DNA of 13,689 nucleotides from the NCBI GenBank assembly GCA_023390635.1, contig JAEWCM010000033.1, positions 1 to 13,689 on the forward strand, given 5' to 3'. A program made the position numbers and the translations under genes. Numbering within the stretch: position 1 is the first letter of the stretch; every line of letters begins with the position of its first letter. Below the pieces are notes generated by a model. The model saw only the letters and a list, made by a program, of their open reading frames with translations. It was not told where the DNA came from and ran no database searches. The stretch comes from Bacillota bacterium. GTDB taxonomy: Bacteria > Bacillota > Desulfitobacteriia > Desulfitobacteriales > Desulfitobacteriaceae. Below are positions 6,899 to 13,689 of this stretch, piece by piece.

Positions 6899-9343
6899 TT
6901 ATTTTATGGCGGCAAAATTCAGTTTTCCTTCCTCTGCCTCCACCTTAATCTTATCCCCTGCTTTAAATTCACCGGCCAGTACTTTCTCCGCCAGCTCGTC
7001 CTCTATCAGACGTTGAATCGCTCTCCGCAGCGGACGGGCACCATAGGACGGATCGTGGCCTTCCTTGGCAATCACATCCAGGGCTTCATCCGATACTTCC
7101 AGTTCAAAGCCCTGCTCTTTGATGCGCTTGTTGATTTCGTTCATAAGCAGCTTCGTGACCTGACGCAGATGTTCGGTCTGCAAGGAGTGGAAAACAACAA
7201 TTTCATCAATCCGGTTGAGGAATTCAGGCCGGAATGTCCTTTTCAGTTCCTCCATTACCCGATCGCGCATACTCTTGTATTCCGTCTCTTCACTGCGCAC
7301 TGCAGCAAAGCCTAAAGCCTCTTTTTTCAGGATGGATGCACCCACATTGGAGGTCATGATGATGACGGTGTTGCGGAAGTCCACCGTTCTTCCTTTGGTA
7401 TCGGTAAGCCGTCCATCTTCCAGCACCTGCAGCAAGATATTAAACACTTCCGGATGAGCCTTCTCAATCTCATCCAATAAAATTACGCTGTAAGGCTTGC
7501 GGCGAACTGCCTCTGTCAACTGTCCCCCCTCATCGTGGCCGATGTATCCCGGAGGTGAGCCAACAAGGCGGGATACGGCATGTTTCTCCATATATTCAGA
7601 CATATCTACCCTGATGAGAGCATCTTCTTCCCCAAAGAGTGTTTCCGCCAAAGCTCTGGCCAATTCGGTTTTACCGACTCCGGTCGGTCCGAGAAAGATA
7701 AAGGAGCCAATGGGACGCTTCGGGTCTTTCAGACCGGCCCGGGCCCGGCGCACCGCCTTGGCGACGACTTTTACCGCTTCATCCTGGCCAATCACCCTCT
7801 CATGCAGAAGATCTTCCAGGTGAAGCAGTTTTTCGCTCTCTTCCTGAGCCAGTTTTTTCACTGGAATGCCTGTCCAGCTGGCCACAATTTGTGCGATATC
7901 GTCAGGGGTTACCACGGAATCGCGCCTTTCCCGTTCTGTCTGCCATTTTGATTTCTGCTCGGCCAATTGATCCTTCAGTTTCTGTTCCTGGTCGCGGATT
8001 TGAGCTGCTTTCTCAAATTCCTGAGCAAGAATGGCTGCTTCTTTCTCTTTCTTTAAGCGTTCCACCTCATCCTCCAGAGATTTCATATCCGGGGGAGCAG
8101 TGAAGTTATTCAGCCGCACTCTTGATGCAGCTTCATCAATTAAGTCAATTGCCTTATCCGGCAAAAAGCGGTCGGATATATAGCGATCGGACAATTTTAC
8201 TGCCGCTTCAAGGGCCTCATCAGTAATTTTGACCTTATGATGAGCTTCATATCTGTCTCTTAATCCATGCAAGATTTTTATGGCCTCATCTGCAGTAGGC
8301 TCTCCCACTTTGATGGGTTGAAAACGCCGTTCCAAAGCCGGATCTTTTTCAATATATTTGCGATATTCATCTAAAGTCGTTGCTCCCACGCACTGCAGCT
8401 CTCCCCGGGCTAGAGCCGGTTTCAGAATATTGGCCGCATCGATGGCACCCTCTGCCGCTCCTGCACCAATCAAGGTGTGCAGCTCATCAATGAATACAAT
8501 CACATTGCCGGCAGTCCGGATTTCTTCCATTACTTTCTTCAAACGCTCTTCAAATTCACCTCTGTATTTACTTCCCGCTACCACCGCCGATAAATCCAGG
8601 GTTACTACCCTTTTGTCAGTCAAGATCTCCGGCACTTTGTTATCCACTATGCTCTGGGCCAATCCTTCAGCAATCGCCGTTTTACCTACCCCTGGTTCAC
8701 CAATCAACACAGGATTGTTTTTGGTACGACGGCTGAGAATCTGAACAACCCGCTCAATTTCATTACTCCGCCCGACAACAGGGTCTAAGCGTCCCTCTCT
8801 GGCCTGCTCGGTTAGATCACGGCCAAATTCATTAAGCGTAGGCGTATTTGAATTAGAGCCGTTCTTCCCTGCCTGAGCAGCATTACCTGTCGGAATACCT
8901 GCTTCCTCCGGATCTCCGCCAAGAAGACGGACAACTTGCTTCCAGACTTTTTCAGGACTTACTCCTAAGTTAGCCAGGACCCGGGCCGCAATTCCCTCAC
9001 CTTCCATCATTAGTCCCAATAAAATGTGCTCTGTCCCAATATAATTTACCCCAAACCGCCGGGCCTCTTCCTGAGCAAGTTCGAGAACCTTCTTTACTCT
9101 CGGGGTAAAGCCGATTTCTCCAGGGCTGGCTTCTCCCACTCCTACCAACTGTTCAATTTGAGTCCGCACTCCCTCGAGTGAAAGACCGCAGCCTATTAAT
9201 GCCTTCGCTGCAATTCCTTCTCCTTCGGCGATTAAGCCCAATAGCAAATGCTCTGTACCCACAACTTGATGGCCCATACGCTGGGCTGCTTCCTGTGATA
9301 AGCGGAGGGCATTAAGGGCCCTTTCCGTGAAATTTCCTGCCAT
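6899..9343 (-). CDS. clpC: ATP-dependent Clp protease ATPase subunit ClpC
   Basis: An 814-residue class I HSP100 unfoldase that feeds proteins to ClpP. It shows two N-terminal Clp repeats (about 1-142), Walker A GEPGVGKT (215-222) and Walker B VIVFIDE (281-287) in the first AAA+ domain, and a coiled middle domain with a UVR-like motif (about 425-465). The second AAA+ domain has GPTGVGKT (552-559) and VILLDE (620-625). A ClpP-docking loop with LGF is at 677-679. The two GTEH motifs place glutamates at 31 and 105, the positions that bind phosphoarginine in Bacillus ClpC (E32 and E106). The ATG at 9343 is chosen: GAAAGGAG lies nine bases upstream and the family N-terminus starts there. An open extension to 9634 overlaps mcsB and has no homology. 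It is last in the operon, 47 bases after mcsB. Confidence 0.97.
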   Translation of the reverse strand: MAGNFTERALNALRLSQEAAQRMGHQVVGTEHLLLGLIAEGEGIAAKALIGCGLSLEGVRTQIEQLVGVGEASPGEIGFTPRVKKVLELAQEEARRFGVNYIGTEHILLGLMMEGEGIAARVLANLGVSPEKVWKQVVRLLGGDPEEAGIPTGNAAQAGKNGSNSNTPTLNEFGRDLTEQAREGRLDPVVGRSNEIERVVQILSRRTKNNPVLIGEPGVGKTAIAEGLAQSIVDNKVPEILTDKRVVTLDLSAVVAGSKYRGEFEERLKKVMEEIRTAGNVIVFIDELHTLIGAGAAEGAIDAANILKPALARGELQCVGATTLDEYRKYIEKDPALERRFQPIKVGEPTADEAIKILHGLRDRYEAHHKVKITDEALEAAVKLSDRYISDRFLPDKAIDLIDEAASRVRLNNFTAPPDMKSLEDEVERLKKEKEAAILAQEFEKAAQIRDQEQKLKDQLAEQKSKWQTERERRDSVVTPDDIAQIVASWTGIPVKKLAQEESEKLLHLEDLLHERVIGQDEAVKVVAKAVRRARAGLKDPKRPIGSFIFLGPTGVGKTELARALAETLFGEEDALIRVDMSEYMEKHAVSRLVGSPPGYIGHDEGGQLTEAVRRKPYSVILLDEIEKAHPEVFNILLQVLEDGRLTDTKGRTVDFRNTVIIMTSNVGASILKKEALGFAAVRSEETEYKSMRDRVMEELKRTFRPEFLNRIDEIVVFHSLQTEHLRQVTKLLMNEINKRIKEQGFELEVSDEALDVIAKEGHDPSYGARPLRRAIQRLIEDELAEKVLAGEFKAGDKIKVEAEEGKLNFAAIK

Positions 9344-9390
9344 ATTAAGATACTCCTTTCGTATAACAAAATTAAGGCTGCTTTTCCTCT

Positions 9391-10434
9391 TTAGCTTGCC
9401 ATGGCCTGGCGAATGAACCTGGCCCTTTCTTCGTCTCTCTGCTGAGGATCTAACTCCTTCTCCAGAATATATTGAATGCAGCCAGGACGGGAATCCACAA
9501 AAAGAGTGATGAAATTCTCTTTGCTTGGAGAAAGTATCTCCATATCCGTTCCCATCCGGTCCAGAGACAGGAACTGAATCGCCTCCTCGGACGTCATTAG
9601 CCGAGCATTCTGCAGTATCCCTCTTGTCCGCCACAGCTTATCTTCCAGTACGGCACTCGCCTGCGTCCGCAAGAATTCTCTTGCCTTCAGCTCATGCTCC
9701 ACAATCTGCCCGGAAACGGCTTCTATCTGAGTGATTATGTCTTTTTCACTCTTGCCTAGAGTAATTTGATTTGATAACTGAAAGATATTGCCATGGGCCT
9801 GAGAACCTTCTCCATACAAGCCTCTTACCGCGAGTCCAATCTGATTGAGAGCCCCCAAAACAGGCTGCACTTGGTTGGTCATGACTAAAGCAGGCAGATG
9901 AACCATGACGGAAGCTCTCAAACCCGTTCCTACATTCGTAGGGCAACCAGTCAGATAACCCTGTCCTTCCCGAAAAGCAAAATCCAGTTGTGACTCCAAT
10001 TCATCATCTAAAAGACCTGCTAATTGAAATGCCTCTGCCAGATGATCTCCTGCCAAAAGAACCTGAATCCTCAGGTGATCTTCCTCATTCACCATCACCG
10101 AAACCTTATGGTCCTCGCTCAGCCCAACCCCTCTTCCCGGAGCTTTTTCAATAAAGGCTGGGCTTACTAAATGCTTTTCCAGCAATACTTGTCTTTCTAT
10201 CTCGCTTAAGTCGCTCAAAGAAAAATATTTAAAACACTTCTCTTTAATTTGAGCTTTTTGTAAAGCCTGAGCTACCTTCTGCTCTGTCTCATTTGCCGTT
10301 TCATCTGTGAGGAGATGAGGAAAAGGAATTCCCTCTAAATTCCGGGCTAACCTAATCCGGCTACTGAGTACTACCGGAGAGTTGTCATCCTTCATCCATG
10401 AGCTTTGTTTAAGCAATAATTCTCTCCGTTCCAT
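9391..10434 (-). CDS. mcsB: Protein-arginine kinase McsB
   Basis: A 347-residue ATP:guanido phosphotransferase that phosphorylates arginines on CtsR and on misfolded proteins, marking them for ClpC. Visible motifs are SSRIRLARN (24-32), the NEEDH loop (116-120), the catalytic cysteine C164 in GCPTNVGTGLRASV (163-176), SQAHGNIFQLSNQ (about 211-223), and the phosphoarginine-sensing RDxxRA motif as RDEERA (333-338). C164 is the equivalent of Cys167 in Bacillus McsB. Slightly shorter than the usual 355-363 residues, with no motif missing. The start ATG 10434 lies 13 bases after the mcsA stop, behind GGGGGTGA. The open frame up to 10512 overlaps mcsA and is not used. McsB needs McsA for full activity, which explains the tight gene spacing. 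Confidence 0.97.
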   Translation of the reverse strand: MERRELLLKQSSWMKDDNSPVVLSSRIRLARNLEGIPFPHLLTDETANETEQKVAQALQKAQIKEKCFKYFSLSDLSEIERQVLLEKHLVSPAFIEKAPGRGVGLSEDHKVSVMVNEEDHLRIQVLLAGDHLAEAFQLAGLLDDELESQLDFAFREGQGYLTGCPTNVGTGLRASVMVHLPALVMTNQVQPVLGALNQIGLAVRGLYGEGSQAHGNIFQLSNQITLGKSEKDIITQIEAVSGQIVEHELKAREFLRTQASAVLEDKLWRTRGILQNARLMTSEEAIQFLSLDRMGTDMEILSPSKENFITLFVDSRPGCIQYILEKELDPQQRDEERARFIRQAMAS

Positions 10435-10447
10435 ACCGTCACCCCCT

Positions 10448-10981
10448 TTAATGCTCTTCAAGCTTCCTTTCTGCATCTCTGATTTTATCCCGCAGTAAAG
10501 CAGCTTCTTCAAATTCTTCGCGGGCTATATGCTGCTGCAGCTGATTTTTCCACTCTTTTAGTTCCATCTTCTCTCTGAAGACAGTCCCCCGGCGCAGAGG
10601 TATTTTTCCTAAATGCTGCCCTCCGCCGTGTATTTGCCTAAGCAATGGCTCCAGGTGGGAAGAAAACTGTTCATAACAGGTGCTGCAACCCAGTTTCCCA
10701 GTGCGCGATATTTTCTGTAAACTTATTCCACATTGGGGGCAGACTTCGTCCGGCCCCTCCGGTTCTGTTGCCACCTGAGTCTGAATTTTATCTTTTGCCG
10801 GTGAGATCCCAAAAAGAGCTTGAAGAAAATCAGCCACCATCATGCCAGGATGAAAGCTTACTGTCACTTCCTGAGCTTTTTTGGCACACTCTTCGCAGAG
10901 ATATTTTTCTTCGATCTTGCCATTAATCGTTTTGTGCAAATGCACATTGGCTTCACGCTGTTGGCAATTCTGGCATAACAT
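10448..10981 (-). CDS. mcsA: McsA, zinc-binding activator of McsB
   Basis: A 177-residue protein with four CxxC pairs at 3/6, 29/32, 81/84 and 99/102, the zinc-binding arrangement of McsA, and a C-terminal UVR domain at about 141-175 (KEWKNQLQQHIAREEFEEAALLRDKIR, part shown as EFEEAALLRDKIRDAERK). In Bacillus, McsA binds and stimulates the McsB kinase and helps regulate CtsR under heat and thiol stress. All four pairs are present, so the redox-sensitive function could be kept. AGGAGG sits five bases before the ATG. It is the second gene of the operon, 49 bases after ctsR. Confidence 0.93.
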   Translation of the reverse strand: MLCQNCQQREANVHLHKTINGKIEEKYLCEECAKKAQEVTVSFHPGMMVADFLQALFGISPAKDKIQTQVATEPEGPDEVCPQCGISLQKISRTGKLGCSTCYEQFSSHLEPLLRQIHGGGQHLGKIPLRRGTVFREKMELKEWKNQLQQHIAREEFEEAALLRDKIRDAERKLEEH

Positions 10982-11030
10982 GCAGACCTCCTCCTTTTTC
11001 TTGGTTATACTATTAATGAGGCAATTAAAG

Positions 11031-11501
11031 CTATAGATCCTCTCGGGATAAAGTCGTTAAAATTCGCTTCATCAGTCTTGAGCGCAGTATATTGATTTCT
11101 ATTGCATCGCCACCCATGCTTTCCCTGCTCATAATACATTTTATGAGAGCACATTCTCTGGGAGTAAGAATATCCTCTTCATACAACCGGTCACATAATC
11201 CTGCAGCCCGTTCCGCTGAAAGCTGATCACCGATCAGTTGCTGCATTAAATACTGGAACTTGCCTTCTTCGTTGTTTAAAGTCAGACGGACAATGCGCAA
11301 ATGCCCCCCTCCGCCGCGACGGCTTTCTACCAAGTATCCTCTTTCTGCCGTAAAACGGGTGTCCAGCACGTAATTGATCTGGGAAGGTGCACAGGAAAAG
11401 AAATTGGCAAGGACACTCCTTTGCAAGATAATATATCCCTCATCTGATTTATCAATAATCCTTTTCAGATATTCCTCAATTCGATCAGCTAAATTTCCCA
11501 T
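11031..11501 (-). CDS. ctsR: Transcriptional repressor CtsR
   Basis: A 156-residue dimeric repressor of class III heat-shock genes. The N-terminal winged helix-turn-helix includes FSCAPSQINYVLDTRF (35-50) and the glycine-rich wing loop ESRRGGGGHLRI (59-70), which enters the minor groove of the operator. The wing arginine at 62 matches the arginine that McsB phosphorylates in Bacillus CtsR to release DNA. The C-terminal half (about 80-156) is the dimerisation and regulation domain. Length is normal (about 150-155). AAGGAG lies about ten bases before the ATG. The gene heads the operon and is autoregulated through the operator at 11541-11575. Confidence 0.96.
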   Translation of the reverse strand: MGNLADRIEEYLKRIIDKSDEGYIILQRSVLANFFSCAPSQINYVLDTRFTAERGYLVESRRGGGGHLRIVRLTLNNEEGKFQYLMQQLIGDQLSAERAAGLCDRLYEEDILTPRECALIKCIMSRESMGGDAIEINILRSRLMKRILTTLSREDL

Positions 11502-11540
11502 TTTTATGCACTCCTTATTTGAGCAAACACGATTGCGGCA

Positions 11541-11575
11541 TTTTATCTTCTTTGACCTTATGACCTTCTTTGACC
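11541..11575 (-). promoter_or_regulatory. Doubled CtsR operator
   Basis: On the - strand this reads GGTCAAAgaaGGTCATA (11575-11559), one base, then GGTCAAAgaaGATAAAA (11557-11541). The known CtsR site is a direct heptad repeat, A/GGTCAAA-NAN-A/GGTCAAA. The first unit matches at 13 of 14 heptad positions. The second has one perfect heptad and one degraded heptad. It begins just past the expected transcription start, so CtsR bound here would block its own operon. Confidence 0.93.
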
Positions 11576-11584
11576 TTCCTCTTT

Positions 11585-11613
11585 ATCATACCCAAAAAAA
11601 GTCATTTTGCCAA
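11585..11613 (-). promoter_or_regulatory. Sigma-A promoter of the ctsR-mcsA-mcsB-clpC operon
   Basis: TTGGCA (11613-11608) and TATGAT (11590-11585) on the - strand are separated by exactly 17 bases, close to the TTGACA/TATAAT consensus. Transcription would start near 11578, giving an untranslated leader of about 77 bases that contains the CtsR operator and the ribosome binding site. Confidence 0.82.
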
Positions 11614-11715
11614 TATTATAAGGTGATTTTTCTAAAATTTTTTTAATTTTTTAAAGTTACAAATCCCAACATTCCTTATCGTATTTTATAATGTTTGTTT
11701 TTTCCTTTCTCTTTC

Positions 11716-11744
11716 TTGCATTAAGGTCCAATACGGCTTAAAAT
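11716..11744 (+). promoter_or_regulatory. Possible sigma-A promoter of the GT-C gene pair
   Basis: TTGCAT (11716-11721), a 17-base spacer and TAAAAT (11739-11744) lie about 48 bases before the ATG of the first membrane protein gene. A TATAAT at 11687-11692 has no good -35, so this pair is preferred. Confidence 0.5.
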
Positions 11745-11792
11745 TTTAACAGTTACAACCATATCCAATCTAACCAATGTGAAGGAGTACCT

Positions 11793-13094
11793 ATGTTTCG
11801 ATTACAGGAAACTAAGCGGACGAAAATTATCCTTGCCCTGATCATAGGCATTTTTACGCTAATCGGTATTTTTTCTGTCTTCTATTATGGCAATTCACTT
11901 TTGCTGGGAAGTTTGGAAAAGTTCAATAACGATGATGTCAAATATATCCGGAGTGCCTGGACCCTCTTGGATACAGGAAAGTTTACGTATCAAAACCCCG
12001 CCAATCCCACTGTGTATATCATGCCCGGACTCACTTTCTTATTATCTTTTTTTATGCTCTTCTTTGGAAAACTCTCTGGAATTGTGGCTTTTAAACTTTT
12101 TCAGGTAATCCTCCAGGCCTTAAGCATTTATCTGCTCTTTTTAATTACCCGAAAGCTGTTTAACAGCAAAATAGGATTAATTGCCTGCCTGATAGACTTC
12201 TTCTATACCACAGAGCTCTATACTGCCAATCTGGTCCTTACTGAAAGTACTTTTAAATTTCTGCTTTTACTCCTTATTTATATTACCCTTCTGGCTTTGG
12301 AAAAGAAGCATCTTTCCCTTTACCTTCTGGGAGGAATAGTATGGACTGCCGCGATTTATTTTCGTCCTACCATCGGAGCCTTTCCTTTAATTATTTTAAT
12401 TCTGTGGATAAAGGAAAAATACTCTTGGCGGGAAATCATCAAATATACCGTTTCAGTGTTATTGGTTTTCATCGCTTTGATGAGTCCATGGTGGATCAGA
12501 AATTATCATATATTCGACCGATTTATTCCCCTCACCCTCTCCAGCGGCAACCCTTTCTTGCAGGGAACGTTTATTCACTATGACCAAAGTTCCGGCCGAA
12601 TCTCCTATCCGGCGGGAGCTAACGAGATAGAGCATGATGCTAATGAAAAAGAAGCCGGATTAGAACGACTAAAAATCTACATTCCACAAGAACCCATAAA
12701 ATATTTATATTGGTACACTCTTGGTAAAACCCTTTTCTTTTGGTCTACCCCTTTTTACTGGAAAGAAATTCTCGGTTCACCTTTTATCTTTGTCTATCCT
12801 TACCATGTGCTGATTTTAGGCTTTGCTATCTATGGTTATATAAAACATCGTAAACTGCACGGTAAATCCTCCTCCAATCAAAGGCTGATCTTACTGACCA
12901 TTGTGTATTTTAATCTGGTCTATCTGCCCTACTATACTTTTTCCCGCTATGCTTTTCCTATTATGCCCTTAGTGATGATATGGGCTGCTTACGGCTTAAA
13001 CCTAAAATTCCCCCGCATCTCTCTGTGGATTGATGGAACTAGGGATACTGCATCTTTAAATAGAGCGCACAAGGAAGAGTATAATAAGCGTTAA
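11793..13094 (+). CDS. Polytopic GT-C family glycosyltransferase-like membrane protein, copy 1
   Basis: A 433-residue protein with an N-terminal membrane helix (about 11-32) and about nine to ten further hydrophobic helices. The first outside loop holds FNNDDVKYIRSAW, with the acidic pair D47/D48 at the place where GT-C enzymes carry their catalytic Asp pair. Also present are an LTES motif (149-152), YFRPT (189-193), SPWWIRNYHIF (231-241), like the PW-x-x-RNY signature of PMT/ArnT/GT39-like transferases, and FSRYAFPIMPL near the C-terminus. Such proteins move a sugar from a lipid-linked donor to an envelope acceptor on the outer face of the membrane. The ATG has GAAGGAG five bases upstream. 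The gene is followed at once by a related gene. Donor and acceptor are not evident, and it was not matched to any named gene. Confidence 0.75.
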   Translation: MFRLQETKRTKIILALIIGIFTLIGIFSVFYYGNSLLLGSLEKFNNDDVKYIRSAWTLLDTGKFTYQNPANPTVYIMPGLTFLLSFFMLFFGKLSGIVAFKLFQVILQALSIYLLFLITRKLFNSKIGLIACLIDFFYTTELYTANLVLTESTFKFLLLLLIYITLLALEKKHLSLYLLGGIVWTAAIYFRPTIGAFPLIILILWIKEKYSWREIIKYTVSVLLVFIALMSPWWIRNYHIFDRFIPLTLSSGNPFLQGTFIHYDQSSGRISYPAGANEIEHDANEKEAGLERLKIYIPQEPIKYLYWYTLGKTLFFWSTPFYWKEILGSPFIFVYPYHVLILGFAIYGYIKHRKLHGKSSSNQRLILLTIVYFNLVYLPYYTFSRYAFPIMPLVMIWAAYGLNLKFPRISLWIDGTRDTASLNRAHKEEYNKR

Positions 13095-13107
13095 GGAGGT
13101 TCTGCTC

Positions 13108-13689
13108 TTGTCGATTTTTTTTAATTCGAAGTCTGATTCCCGGTTTATTAAACTTGCTCTTATCATTATTCTCTTACTTTCTCTGTCTGCAGGCATCTTC
13201 TCGGTATTTTATTACGGAGATGCTTTTTTGTTGGGAAGTTTAGAACGATTTAATAATGATGATGTAAAATATATTCGAAGTGCCTGGACACTATTGGACA
13301 AGGGAATTTTCACATATAATTATGTCGATCAGCCTACAGTATTTATTATGCCTGGCCTGACTCTCGTACTGGCCTTTTTCATGCTTCTGTTCGGTAAGTT
13401 TTCTGGGATTGTGGCTTTTAAGATATTCCAGGTTCTTCTGCAAACCTTGTGCCTCTATCTTATTTTTCTGATCGGAAAAAAGGTATTCAACAGCCGTATT
13501 GCGATTATCGCCTGCATTTTCAATCTGCTCTATGTCGTGAACAGCTTGAGCTCGCAGCTCATCCTCACTGAAACCCTCTTCACATTTCTGCTCCTCCTCT
13601 TGATCTATATCAGCCTATGGGCTGTAGAGCGAAAAAGCTTGAAGTTATATATGTTTGGAGCTGTGATTTGGATAGGGGCTATCTATCTC
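13108..13689 (+). CDS. GT-C family glycosyltransferase-like membrane protein, copy 2 (3'-partial)
   Basis: The frame is open to the window edge (194 residues visible). It begins at TTG 13108 with AAGGAGGT seven bases upstream, and that ribosome site overlaps the TAA stop of copy 1, which points to coupled translation. The visible part repeats copy 1 without a gap over 164 residues, with about 63% identity by hand count (104 of 164). This includes the whole acidic-loop block FNNDDVKYIRSAWTLLD (D51/D52) and GKFSGIVAFK. The variable stretches are 5 residues after FTY and about residues 138-150. It is a tandem paralogue, probably with related but not identical donor or acceptor. No in-frame ATG lies nearby: the next ATG falls inside the conserved loop region. 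Confidence 0.78.
   Translation, partial: MSIFFNSKSDSRFIKLALIIILLLSLSAGIFSVFYYGDAFLLGSLERFNNDDVKYIRSAWTLLDKGIFTYNYVDQPTVFIMPGLTLVLAFFMLLFGKFSGIVAFKIFQVLLQTLCLYLIFLIGKKVFNSRIAIIACIFNLLYVVNSLSSQLILTETLFTFLLLLLIYISLWAVERKSLKLYMFGAVIWIGAIYL

Noticed and set aside
8358..8744. A 128-codon + strand frame inside clpC, and similar frames inside other genes
   Set aside because: They are antisense shadows of well-identified genes, low in family features and without ribosome sites.
9344..9634. An open 97-codon extension in front of ClpC
   Set aside because: It overlaps the end of mcsB, has no ClpC homology, and a strong ribosome site precedes the ATG at 9343 where the family N-terminus begins.
10435..10512. 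An open 26-codon extension in front of McsB
   Set aside because: It overlaps the mcsA 3' end and lacks family similarity. ATG 10434 has its own ribosome site and gives the normal McsB N-terminus.
1..13689. tRNA, rRNA, CRISPR array, insertion sequence or phage genes
   Set aside because: No repeat-spacer pattern, transposase, integrase or tRNA-like cloverleaf was seen on either strand.

Overview
The window looks like chromosomal DNA of a low-to-moderate GC Firmicute. The evidence is the clustered ctsR-mcsA-mcsB-clpC operon, strong AGGAGG-type ribosome binding sites, intrinsic terminators with T-runs and frequent GTG/TTG starts. The gene mix (a MetH-type activation domain, an ECF sigma/anti-sigma/ABC unit, GT-C membrane proteins) would fit a clostridial member such as the Desulfitobacterium/Desulfosporosinus group. 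That placement is an inference from gene content and is not proven. No tRNA, rRNA, CRISPR array, IS element or phage gene was seen.

Layout. (1) 1-511 (+): the C-terminal activation domain of cobalamin-dependent methionine synthase, cut by the window edge. It ends at a bidirectional terminator shared with the convergent aminotransferase gene. (2) 599-1804 (-): an aspartate-type PLP aminotransferase, preceded by a 335-base gap that holds a 20-bp near-perfect palindrome and the terminator of the next operon. (3) 2158-5790 (-): a four-gene unit, transcribed from the high-coordinate end in the order ECF sigma factor, membrane anti-sigma factor with a zinc-binding N-terminus and a large outside domain, ABC ATPase, and ABC-2 permease. 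An unusual hairpin without a T-run sits between the anti-sigma and ATPase genes. (4) 6021-6773 (+): exonuclease III family DNA repair enzyme, convergent with clpC across a strong bidirectional terminator. (5) 6899-11501 (-): the protein-arginine-phosphorylation and Clp protease control operon ctsR-mcsA-mcsB-clpC, with a clear sigma-A promoter and a doubled CtsR operator. (6) 11793 to the window end (+): two tandem, closely related polytopic membrane proteins of the GT-C glycosyltransferase type. The second runs off the window and starts with TTG.

How the genes work together. In the Clp operon, CtsR represses the operon. McsB, activated by McsA, phosphorylates arginines on CtsR and on misfolded proteins. 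ClpC recognises phosphoarginine and feeds the proteins to ClpP. The residues known to matter for this (McsB catalytic Cys and RDxxRA motif, ClpC N-domain glutamates, CtsR wing arginine) are all visible. The sigma/anti-sigma/ABC unit is organised like an envelope-stress module in which signal perception outside the cell releases the sigma factor and raises expression of an exporter. The regulon and substrate cannot be read from this sequence. The GT-C pair probably transfers sugars or similar groups from lipid-linked donors to envelope targets. Most of the window is ordinary core genome. The sigma/ABC module and the GT-C duplication are the parts least explained by known function.
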